Made by a program: the position numbers and the translations under genes
Source: Steroidobacteraceae bacterium
GTDB taxonomy: Bacteria > Pseudomonadota > Gammaproteobacteria > Steroidobacterales > Steroidobacteraceae
Reading direction: 5' to 3'
Length of the DNA: 8,227 bases
NCBI GenBank assembly: GCA_021325695.1
Contig: JAJTCR010000111.1
Span: 1-8,227, forward strand
Shown here: one piece after another, positions 1-6,092 of the stretch
How the letters are laid out: each line of letters starts with the position of its first letter
How positions within the stretch are numbered: position 1 is the stretch's first letter
The notes under the pieces: generated by a model
Told to the model about the DNA's origin: nothing
Database searches by the model: none
The model's input: only the letters and a program-made list of their open reading frames with translations

Positions 1-132
1 CGACAGGAAGCGGGAGAAGTCGACGCCGTCGAAGGCCTGGCAGTAGTCGGTGACGAGGTCGCGCATCGCGTGGCGACTCTCGAGCTGGTCCACGCGTTGC
101 AGCAGTTGCTGGATCAGTAGGTCGTTGCTCAT
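1..132 (-). CDS. SnoaL/NTF2-like family protein, N-terminal fragment (runs off the window)
   Basis: Reading the minus strand from the ATG at 132 down to base 1 gives 44 uninterrupted codons, beginning MSNDLLIQQLLQRVDQLESR and continuing with a stretch containing MRDLVTDYCQAFDGVDF. An amphipathic N-terminal helix followed by R-x-x-I/M-R-D-L-x-x-x-Y-x-x-x-x-D is the usual opening of the SnoaL_4/NTF2-like fold. Proteins of that fold are small alpha+beta cones acting as isomerases, dehydratases, hydroxylase-like subunits or binding proteins, often beside ring or steroid catabolic genes. The catalytic part lies outside the window, so no reaction can be assigned. The ribosome site is weak (a GGGA about 12 nt upstream), but a good promoter lies 90 nt upstream at 222-250. 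The gene is divergent from the TonB receptor. Family membership is inferred from only 44 residues. Confidence 0.68.
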   Translation of the reverse strand, partial: MSNDLLIQQLLQRVDQLESRHAMRDLVTDYCQAFDGVDFSRFLS

Positions 133-182
133 GGGCTGGCGATTCCCGGGTGTTCGTTGCGCCGGCGAGACCGACGTGTCGG

Positions 183-200
183 CGCTGCAATGCAAAACGG
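183..200 (+). repeat. 18-bp intergenic element, copy 1
   Basis: CGCTGCAATGCAAAACGG recurs at 7941-7958 in the same orientation with a single T/C difference. This copy lies in the leader of the minus-strand SnoaL-like gene, 39 bp from the palindrome at 240-254. Its function is unknown. It could be a regulator site or a short dispersed genomic repeat. Confidence 0.5.
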
Positions 201-221
201 AAGGCTGGGGTGCGCGGGTCG

Positions 222-250
222 AGTATAGGATTACACTTGCTTGCCGACAA
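222..250 (-). promoter_or_regulatory. Sigma70-type promoter for the SnoaL-like gene
   Basis: On the minus strand TTGTCG (bases 250-245, 4 of 6 to the -35 consensus) is followed after exactly 17 nt by TATACT (bases 227-222, 5 of 6 to the -10 consensus). Transcription would start near base 215 and give a leader of about 80 nt before the ATG at 132. No comparably good promoter is visible on the plus strand for the divergent TonB receptor. Confidence 0.55.
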
Positions 251-254
251 CAAG
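240..254. promoter_or_regulatory. Imperfect 15-bp palindrome, candidate operator 1
   Basis: CTTGCCGACAACAAG is a dyad about base 247 with 5 of 7 complementary pairs. It matches the palindrome at 7869-7883 at 11 of 15 positions, and the four half-sites give a consensus CTTGTTG-N-CAACAAG. It covers the -35 box of the SnoaL-like promoter, the usual place for a repressor (for example a TetR-type) to act, and could also affect the divergent receptor gene. No regulator gene is in the window. Confidence 0.38.
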
Positions 255-330
255 GAGTTTATCGTCTGCCCGGTGTCGGCCACGGCGACCCCGTGCGCAT
301 GACGATGACATCGGGCTTTCGTAGCAACGT

Positions 331-336
331 AGGGGG
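331..336 (+). promoter_or_regulatory. Ribosome binding site that fixes the TonB receptor start
   Basis: AGGGGG ends 4 nt before the ATG at 341. The open frame extends upstream to base 50, but only the start at 341 has both a Shine-Dalgarno sequence and an immediately following signal peptide. A similar AGGGGG precedes the flavin oxidoreductase at the other end of the window. Confidence 0.7.
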
Positions 337-340
337 ATTC

Positions 341-2617
341 ATGCACATTTCGCAGAGGAGTTCGCGTCTCGCCCTGGCAGTGGCGATGGCGCTGGGCGGC
401 GCGACCTCCGCGCCGGTCACGGTCGTGGCGCAGGAGACCGCGGCGTCCGGCGGCGGCCTCGAGGAAATCATCGTCACTGCGCGCAAGCGCGAGGAGAACC
501 TGCAGGAGGTCGCGACGTCGGTGAGCGCGCTCGGCTCCGAGGAGATCGCGCGCCGTTTCGACGTCGACCTGCAGTCGATGTCCAACGCGGCGCCGAACGT
601 GGTCATCGACGACCTGCAGCAGGGCCCGGGCAGCCCCGCGGCGATCTCCATCCGCGGGATCGGCACGACCGACGTCGAAAAAAGCTTCGACCCGACCACC
701 GGCGTGGTCGTCGACGAGGTGTTCATCGGCGTGAACTCGGGCGCGATGATCAAGGCGCTCGACATCGTGGGCATGGAAATCCTGCGCGGGCCGCAGGGCA
801 CGCTGTTCGGTCGCAACTCGATCGCGGGCGTCATCAACGTCACCCGCGGTCGTCCCGACCCCGAAGGGTTCGGGGCTAGCGTGCGGCTGGGCTACGGCAA
901 TTACGACGACCAGCAGTTCGACGGCTACGTCAACGTGCCGCTCGGCGACAGCTTCGCGTTCAAGCTCGGCGGCGCCTACCGGGCGCACGACGGCTGGTTC
1001 TACAACCGCACGCTCGGCAAGGACGTGGGCGAGACGGAATACAAGTCCATCAGCCCGGCCTTCACCTGGCGGCCGATGGAGAACCTCGAGCTTTACTATC
1101 GGTTCGACAAGAGCTGGCAGGACCAGGACGCCAACGTGGTCCTGAACATGGCGCAGGCGCCGGGCGATCCCCTTGATCCGGTGGGGACGGGCGGACAGGT
1201 ATTCTGCTTCTACTACAACCAGTGCGCGCAGGGGCTGGAAAACCCGCAGTCGGGCGACCGTTACGTCGTGCTGCAGGACGGCGACGACCCGTACCAGTCG
1301 TACTTCGACACCGACATGCACGTGGCCAACGCGCGCTGGGATTTGAGCGACGCCAACCAGGTCGTCTACGTCTTCGGCCTGTTCAAGACGGACGAGCAGG
1401 TCTACCAGGACTGGGACGCCACGCCGCTCACGCTCTACCACACCGACCGCCCGGCCGAGTACGAGCAGACCAGCCACGAGCTGCGCTTCACGCACACCGG
1501 TGAGCGGCTCTCGTACACGCTCGGCGCCTACTACTGGAACTCCGAATACAACATCGACCTGATGAGCTACATCGGGTTCGGCGACTTCCTGTTCGGGCTC
1601 CCGGCGGGCACGGTGCTCGAGGTGCCGCAGTCGGTCGAGCAGGAAACGGACTCGACCGCGGTGTTCTTCGAAGGCGACTGGAAGTTCAACGACCAGTGGA
1701 CGCTCACGGTCGGCGGCCGCTACACCAAGGACGAGAAGACGAGCGGCGTGGTCGATCCGATCATGCCGGAGCTGGCGGACAAGGGTAATCCTGGCAATCC
1801 GTTCGAGGAGAGCTGGAGCCAGTTCTCGCCCAAGGTGAGCCTGCGCTACACCTACAGCGATGACCTGATGATCTACGGCCTCTACTCGGAAGGCTTCCGC
1901 GCCGGTGGCTTCAGCGGCCGCCCAGGCACCTACGAAGGCGCGGCGACCCCGTACGATCCGGAGACGGTGGACAACTTCGAACTCGGCGTGAAGTCGGAGT
2001 GGCTCGACGGCACGTTGCGCCTGAACGCGTCGCTGTTCAGCATGCAGTACAAGGACAAGCAGGAAGAGCAGAGCGTGCCGACCGGCCAGGGCACCGGACA
2101 GCAGACGCTGGTGCTGAACGCGTCCGAAGCCGAGCTGAACGGCGTCGAGTTCGACTTCACCTGGCAGGCGACCGAAATGTTCCGGCTCGCCGGCAACCTC
2201 GGCTTCCTCGACGCCAGTTACAAGAAACTGGTCGACCCGGTGACGCTCACCGACCTCTCCGACCTCGAGTTGCGGCGCGCGCCGGAGCTGACCGCCACGA
2301 TTTCGCCGACGCTCGAATGGCCGATGCTCGGTGGCGACATGTGGGTGCAGGCGGACTTCCGCTACATCGACGAGCAGGAGCTGACCTTCCTCAATTCGCC
2401 GCAGAGCCACGTCGACGCGCAGAACGTCGTCGACGCGTCCATCAACTGGCGTCGCGACGCGCTGACAGTGAGCCTCTGGGGCCTCAACCTGTCGGAGGAA
2501 GACGCCTGGTCGCAGGGCTACGACGTCGGCACGAGCGTGACGTTCCCGGGGCTCTGGACGTACACGGCGACCCGTCCGCCGCGCACGTATGGCCTGCGCC
2601 TGATGATGAACTTCTGA
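341..2617 (+). CDS. TonB-dependent outer-membrane receptor
   Basis: A complete 758-residue receptor that would import a scarce or bulky ligand across the outer membrane using TonB/ExbBD energy. Residues 1-30 form a signal peptide (basic start, hydrophobic core about 10-22, cleavage likely at VVA|QE). A TonB box follows (EEIIVTARKREENLQ, about 41-55). The plug domain covers roughly 53-165, with the landmarks SIRGIG, the DEVFIG segment, and EILRGPQGTLFGRNSIAGVIN. The rest is a 22-strand-type barrel with the YSEGFRAGGF and NFELGVKSEWLDGTLRLN motifs, ending in the terminal Phe (LRLMMNF) needed for outer-membrane insertion. Two cysteines six residues apart (VFCFYYNQC) may form a disulphide in an extracellular loop. 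It belongs to the large receptor group common in degraders of steroids, terpenoids and aromatics; the ligand cannot be read from sequence. It leads the probable operon, with the SDR 64 nt downstream and no obvious terminator between them. Confidence 0.95.
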   Translation: MHISQRSSRLALAVAMALGGATSAPVTVVAQETAASGGGLEEIIVTARKREENLQEVATSVSALGSEEIARRFDVDLQSMSNAAPNVVIDDLQQGPGSPAAISIRGIGTTDVEKSFDPTTGVVVDEVFIGVNSGAMIKALDIVGMEILRGPQGTLFGRNSIAGVINVTRGRPDPEGFGASVRLGYGNYDDQQFDGYVNVPLGDSFAFKLGGAYRAHDGWFYNRTLGKDVGETEYKSISPAFTWRPMENLELYYRFDKSWQDQDANVVLNMAQAPGDPLDPVGTGGQVFCFYYNQCAQGLENPQSGDRYVVLQDGDDPYQSYFDTDMHVANARWDLSDANQVVYVFGLFKTDEQVYQDWDATPLTLYHTDRPAEYEQTSHELRFTHTGERLSYTLGAYYWNSEYNIDLMSYIGFGDFLFGLPAGTVLEVPQSVEQETDSTAVFFEGDWKFNDQWTLTVGGRYTKDEKTSGVVDPIMPELADKGNPGNPFEESWSQFSPKVSLRYTYSDDLMIYGLYSEGFRAGGFSGRPGTYEGAATPYDPETVDNFELGVKSEWLDGTLRLNASLFSMQYKDKQEEQSVPTGQGTGQQTLVLNASEAELNGVEFDFTWQATEMFRLAGNLGFLDASYKKLVDPVTLTDLSDLELRRAPELTATISPTLEWPMLGGDMWVQADFRYIDEQELTFLNSPQSHVDAQNVVDASINWRRDALTVSLWGLNLSEEDAWSQGYDVGTSVTFPGLWTYTATRPPRTYGLRLMMNF

Positions 2618-2681
2618 CCAGAAGCACGACACGACCGTGCGCGGCGGCCGCGGGGCCGTCGCGCATCGCCTGGAAGTTCGC

Positions 2682-3395
2682 ATGACCAAACGTTGGATCG
2701 TGACCGGCGGCTCCCGCGGGCTGGGGCTGGCGCTGGCGCGATGGGTGGTGGCGCGCGGCGATCGCGTCGCCGTGACCGCACGCAGCATCGACGAAACGTA
2801 CCTCAAGGCGGAGCTCGGCACGGGGTGCCTGGCGGTCGCGGCCGACGTGACCTCGCCGGAGTCGGTTCGGGTTGCCTTCGATCGCGTCGCGGCCGCGTGG
2901 GGCGGCATCGACGTGCTGATCAACAACGCCGGTCTGCACCGCGGCGGTCGGGTCGACAAGCTCGACCTCGCCGACTGGGATGCCGTGCTCGACACCAACC
3001 TGTCGGGCCCGCTGCACTGCGTGCGGGCGGTGCTGCCGCACATGCCGAAGGGCGGCTCGATCGTCAACATCGGGGCGGTCGTGGGTTTTCGCGGGTTTCC
3101 AGGCGACAGCCCGTACGGCGCCTCGAAGGCCGGCCTTGCCGGACTCACGAAGGTGCTGGCGGTGGAACTCGCGCGCCAGGAAATCCGCGTCAACCTGGTC
3201 GTGCCGGGCCTCGTCAAGACCGAGATGACCCAGGACCTGAGCGGACGAGCCATGGAACAGATCACCAAGCGCATTCCGCTGCGCCGGCTCGGCAATGACG
3301 ACGAGGTCGCGGAAGTGATCGGCTGGGTCGCAGGCTCCACGTACATGACGGGCGCGGTCATCCCGACCGACGGCGGCCTGTCGTGCACGCTCTAG
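2682..3395 (+). CDS. SDR-family oxidoreductase (FabG-like) with Ala at the catalytic Ser position
   Basis: A 237-residue classical short-chain dehydrogenase/reductase, full length for the family. The cofactor loop TGGSRGLG is at 8-15, D55 is in AADV, NNAG is at 81-84, the active-site Asn is N106 (DTNLSG), and YGASK supplies Y145 and K149. R12 and R34 suggest NADP(H). The PGLVKTEMT and TDGGLS segments are standard. The catalytic Ser, normally 13 residues before the Tyr as in FabG IGSVVG, is Ala132 here (IGAVVG, codon GCG at 3075-3077). That change usually cripples SDR chemistry. The start at 2682 has GGAAG 5 nt upstream and leads straight into the Rossmann strand; an in-frame start at 2637 would add a tail not expected of the family. 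It follows the receptor and lies 15 nt before the kinase gene, in the same frame. Expected role: interconversion of a keto and a hydroxy group on an acyl-CoA or similar substrate; the exact substrate is unknown. Confidence 0.93.
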   Translation: MTKRWIVTGGSRGLGLALARWVVARGDRVAVTARSIDETYLKAELGTGCLAVAADVTSPESVRVAFDRVAAAWGGIDVLINNAGLHRGGRVDKLDLADWDAVLDTNLSGPLHCVRAVLPHMPKGGSIVNIGAVVGFRGFPGDSPYGASKAGLAGLTKVLAVELARQEIRVNLVVPGLVKTEMTQDLSGRAMEQITKRIPLRRLGNDDEVAEVIGWVAGSTYMTGAVIPTDGGLSCTL

Positions 3396-3410
3396 GCAGG
3401 CGTCGCGGCA

Positions 3411-4436
3411 GTGGTCGCCGGCGACGCGCAGGCTCGCTTCGCGACATGGATGCATGAGCACCTGGGGATCGCGGACGCACGGCTCGGTGAGCGCCTGAGC
3501 GGCGGCAACGCCAACGTCACCCAACTGGTCGAGACGCCGGCGGGCCGCCTGGTCCTGCGTCGTCCGCCCGACAACGCGCTGTCGGCCAGCGCGGCCCGGG
3601 GCGTGCAGCGCGAGTGGCGCATCCTGAACGCACTGGGTCGCCAGGCCCGGGTGCCAACGGCTCGCGGTCACTGCGAAAACACGTCCGTCCTCGGCCAGCC
3701 GTTCATCGTCGTCGACCACGTCGACGGCGTCGCGATCAGCTGGACGCTGCCGGGCGCGTACCGCGACGAGCCGGCGACGCTTGAGCGCATCGGTCACGAA
3801 CTGGTCGACGCGATCGCCGAGGTGCACCTGCTCGACTGGCGCGAGCTCGGCATGAAGGCGCCGGACCCGTCCGCGGACTACCTCGCTCGCGAGATCGAGC
3901 GCTGGCTCCAGGTGCGTGGCGCGACGAAAGTCCGCGAGCTGCCGCTCGTCGAGCGACTCGGCGCGTGGCTCACCGAGCACAAGCCGCGCCAGACGCGGCA
4001 GTCCGTGATCCACGGCGACTATCACCTCGACAACACGCTGTTTGCGCGCGAGGAGCCCCGGCTCGAGGCGATCATCGACTGGGAACTCTCGACGGTCGGC
4101 GATCCCGTGGCGGACCTTGCGCTGATGCTGATGTTCGGGGGGCCACGCGCGTTCGACCCGCCCGGGTTCGCGTTCGTCCAGGCCGTCACGCGTCGCCCCG
4201 GCATCGTCACGCGCGAGGCGCTGGCGCACCGCTGGTCGCTCGCGACCGGCATCGACGTCGGCGACCTCGACTATTACCTCGCCTTCGCGTTCTGGCGCCT
4301 GGCCTCGATCGTCGAGGGCGCTCACGTGCTGCGCGTGCAGGGGCTCGTCGACACCGAGTACTCGCGCAAGCTCGAATACGACGTGCCCGCGCTGCTCGAG
4401 GAGGCCGCGCGGGTCGCAGGGATCCACGGAGCATGA
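3411..4436 (+). CDS. APH-family phosphotransferase (ACAD10/11 N-domain or LvaA-like kinase)
   Basis: A 341-residue kinase of the aminoglycoside phosphotransferase/choline kinase fold. Visible motifs are the nucleotide loop LSGGNANVT (29-37), the N-lobe strand LVLRRPP (47-53), the Brenner motif HGDYHLDN (201-208, catalytic D203 and N208) and the metal-binding IIDWELSTVGDP (221-232, D223). The RRPP strand and the IDWE-STVGDP stretch are characteristic of the subfamily related to the kinase domains of ACAD10/ACAD11 and to LvaA, which phosphorylate the hydroxyl of 4-hydroxyacyl-CoAs so that it can be eliminated. A role in drug resistance is unlikely given the neighbours. GTG at 3411 is the first start after the SDR stop; ATG at 3450 would remove 13 residues and is the alternative. 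The SDR stop TAG is the in-frame codon just upstream. The gene's stop overlaps the start of the ligase gene. Kinase family assignment is firm; the substrate is inference. Confidence 0.9.
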   Translation: MVAGDAQARFATWMHEHLGIADARLGERLSGGNANVTQLVETPAGRLVLRRPPDNALSASAARGVQREWRILNALGRQARVPTARGHCENTSVLGQPFIVVDHVDGVAISWTLPGAYRDEPATLERIGHELVDAIAEVHLLDWRELGMKAPDPSADYLAREIERWLQVRGATKVRELPLVERLGAWLTEHKPRQTRQSVIHGDYHLDNTLFAREEPRLEAIIDWELSTVGDPVADLALMLMFGGPRAFDPPGFAFVQAVTRRPGIVTREALAHRWSLATGIDVGDLDYYLAFAFWRLASIVEGAHVLRVQGLVDTEYSRKLEYDVPALLEEAARVAGIHGA

Positions 4437-5920
4437 ACACGACGACCACCCGGACCATGCACGCCACGATGATGGACGTGCCGCTCTCGACGCAGTTGAT
4501 CCTCGCCCACGGCGCCGGCCTGCACGGAGCCAGTCGCGTGGCGAACTGGGTCGACGGCCGTTTCCAGCCCACGCACTTCGCGGAGGTGGCGCGCCGGGTG
4601 GAGGCTCTCGCCTCGGCGCTCGCGGCGCTCGAGGTGGGGCCGAACGCGCGCGTGGCGACGTTCTGCTGGAACACGCAGGCGCACCTCGAATGCTACCTCG
4701 CGGTGCCGTCGATGGGCGCCGTGCTGCACACGCTGAACGTGCGCCTGTTCCCGGAACAGATCCTCGGCATCATGAACCACGCCGAGGACGAGGTGGTCGT
4801 GATCGATGCCTCGCTGCTGCCGACCCTGCGCGAGGTGCTGCCGCGCGTGCCGACGCTCCGGCACGTGATCGTGATCGGCGACGCGGCCACCGATGCCGTC
4901 ACGACGGGTGCGCGGGTGCACGACTACGAAACGCTCGTCGCCACTCACGGTCGGGCGTTCGACTGGCCGCTGCTCGGTGAGCGCGACGCGGCGGTCGTCT
5001 GCTACACCACGGGCACGACCGGTGCGCCCAAGGGCGTCGTCTACAGTCACCGCACGATCTACCTGCACACGCTCGGCACGCTCGGCGTCGACACGTTCGC
5101 GATCAGCCAGGCTGACCGCATCCTGCTGCTGCCGTCGATGTTCCACGCGAACGCCTGGGGCTTGCCGTACTCCGCCTGGATGGCGGGCGCGGACCTGCTG
5201 ATGCCGGGTCCCGACCTCAAGCCTGCCAGCATCCGTCGCATGATCGAGCAGGAGCGGCCGACGTACACCGCGGTCGTGCCGACGCTGATCAACGACCTGC
5301 TGCAGGCCGACCGCGAAACGCCGCTCGACATGTCGAGCTTCCGCGTGATCGTGTCGGGCGGCTCCGTCGTCTCGCCGGCGCTGATCCGCGCGGTGCGCGA
5401 GCGCTGGGGCGTGCCGGTGCTGCAGGGCTGGGGCATGACCGAGACCAGTCCCATGTGCTGCCTGAGCATCCCGCCGCGCGGGACGCCGGTGGCGGACGAA
5501 CCGGCGTGGCGCACCAAGAGCGGCCGGCCAGTCCCGGGCATGTTCGTGCGTCTCGCCGACGACGACGGCCGTCCTGTCGCCAACGATGGCCACACCGTCG
5601 GTGAGCTGCAGCTGCGCGGCCCTTGGGTCACGGGTGCCTATTACCGAAACGCCTCGCCCGAGTCGTTCACGCCGGACGGCTGGCTGCGAACCGGCGACGT
5701 CGGCACGATCGACCCACGAGGCTACGTGCAGATCACCGACGAACCGGTGACCGCGCCGGAGTTGCGGGCGTTCCTGGAAGGGCGCGTCGCGCGGTTCTGG
5801 CTGCCCGAGCGGTGGGCGTTCATCGAGGCGATGCCGAAGACCAGCGTCGGCAAGGTCGACAAGAAGGAACTGCGTCGCCAGTTCGGCGAAGGCAAGCTGT
5901 CGATCGAAGCCGCGACGTAG
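4433..5920 (+). CDS. Acyl-CoA ligase (AMP-forming, AlkK-like) with a truncated C-terminal domain
   Basis: A 495-residue member of the acyl-adenylate-forming family, which activates a carboxylic acid through acyl-AMP to acyl-CoA. The N-domain looks intact: P-loop A3 YTTGTTGAPKG (191-201), the MFHANAWG region (236-243), A5 GWGMTETSP (332-340) and A7 GWLRTGD (416-422). After GYVQITD (430-436) the usual continuation (hinge D-R-S-K-D-x-I-K, G-G-E-W-I-S and about 45 more residues) is absent, and the sequence jumps to EPVTAPELRAFLEGRV and then MPKTSVGKVDKK, with the A10 lysine at K474. Relatives are about 540-560 residues, so about 55-60 codons are missing in frame at base 5740/5741. The adenylation lobe could still work, but the domain rotation needed for thioester formation should be affected. 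ATG 4433 overlaps the kinase TGA (ATGA), with AGGGA 10 nt upstream; ATG 4457 (start MHATMMDVPL) resembles family N-termini and is a plausible alternative. Confidence 0.92.
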   Translation: MNTTTTRTMHATMMDVPLSTQLILAHGAGLHGASRVANWVDGRFQPTHFAEVARRVEALASALAALEVGPNARVATFCWNTQAHLECYLAVPSMGAVLHTLNVRLFPEQILGIMNHAEDEVVVIDASLLPTLREVLPRVPTLRHVIVIGDAATDAVTTGARVHDYETLVATHGRAFDWPLLGERDAAVVCYTTGTTGAPKGVVYSHRTIYLHTLGTLGVDTFAISQADRILLLPSMFHANAWGLPYSAWMAGADLLMPGPDLKPASIRRMIEQERPTYTAVVPTLINDLLQADRETPLDMSSFRVIVSGGSVVSPALIRAVRERWGVPVLQGWGMTETSPMCCLSIPPRGTPVADEPAWRTKSGRPVPGMFVRLADDDGRPVANDGHTVGELQLRGPWVTGAYYRNASPESFTPDGWLRTGDVGTIDPRGYVQITDEPVTAPELRAFLEGRVARFWLPERWAFIEAMPKTSVGKVDKKELRRQFGEGKLSIEAAT

Positions 5921-5921
5921 C

Positions 5922-5937
5922 GCCGTCGCGCGACGGC
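5922..5937. terminator. Perfect 16-bp palindrome just after the ligase stop, possible 3' hairpin
   Basis: GCCGTCGCGCGACGGC is a perfect inverted repeat starting one base after the TAG at 5918-5920. As RNA it gives a six-pair GC stem with a GCGC loop. No U-tract follows (AATGGG), so it is not a canonical intrinsic terminator. It may stabilise the 3' end of the operon mRNA or help pause polymerase. Confidence 0.35.
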
Positions 5938-6080
5938 AATGGGCGCTGCGCTGCACGAGTGCCGACGTCAGCGGGCGCGTGCGACACCTACACCTCGTCG
6001 GGTCTCGACGCGGCTTGCGGCCCGTCACGACCGGCCGGCACGATGGCCGCGCGGACGCGATGCCGGGCCGCGCCACAGCT

Positions 6081-6085
6081 GGAGG
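6081..6085 (+). promoter_or_regulatory. Ribosome binding site for the small membrane protein
   Basis: GGAGG lies 7 nt before the ATG at 6093. It fixes that start over the earlier in-frame GTG at 5979, whose extra residues look like non-coding translation. Confidence 0.7.
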
Positions 6086-6092
6086 TCGAGCG

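Noticed and set aside
171..182. Inverted repeat CCGAC-GT-GTCGG as an operator
   Set aside because: Five-base arms of GC-rich sequence are common in this window, and no second copy supports it.
258..263. TTTATC as a plus-strand -10 for the TonB receptor
   Set aside because: No -35 at 16-18 nt spacing matches at more than about half the positions, so the receptor promoter remains unidentified.
50..340. N-terminal extension of the TonB receptor frame
   Set aside because: It overlaps the divergent SnoaL-like gene and the promoter region; the signal peptide and AGGGGG place the start at 341.
2484..4427. 647-codon open frame on the minus strand
   Set aside because: It lies opposite the SDR and kinase genes, whose motifs are unmistakable. 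Its translation is rich in R, A, D, H and V with no recognisable domain, as expected from the antisense of GC-rich codons.
3965..4432. N-terminal extension of the ligase frame
   Set aside because: It overlaps the conserved HGDYHLDN and IIDWE region of the kinase in another frame and is Arg-rich nonsense.
5979..6092. GTG start giving a longer membrane protein
   Set aside because: No ribosome site there; the added residues are Arg/Gly-rich without pattern, while ATG 6093 has GGAGG at 7 nt.
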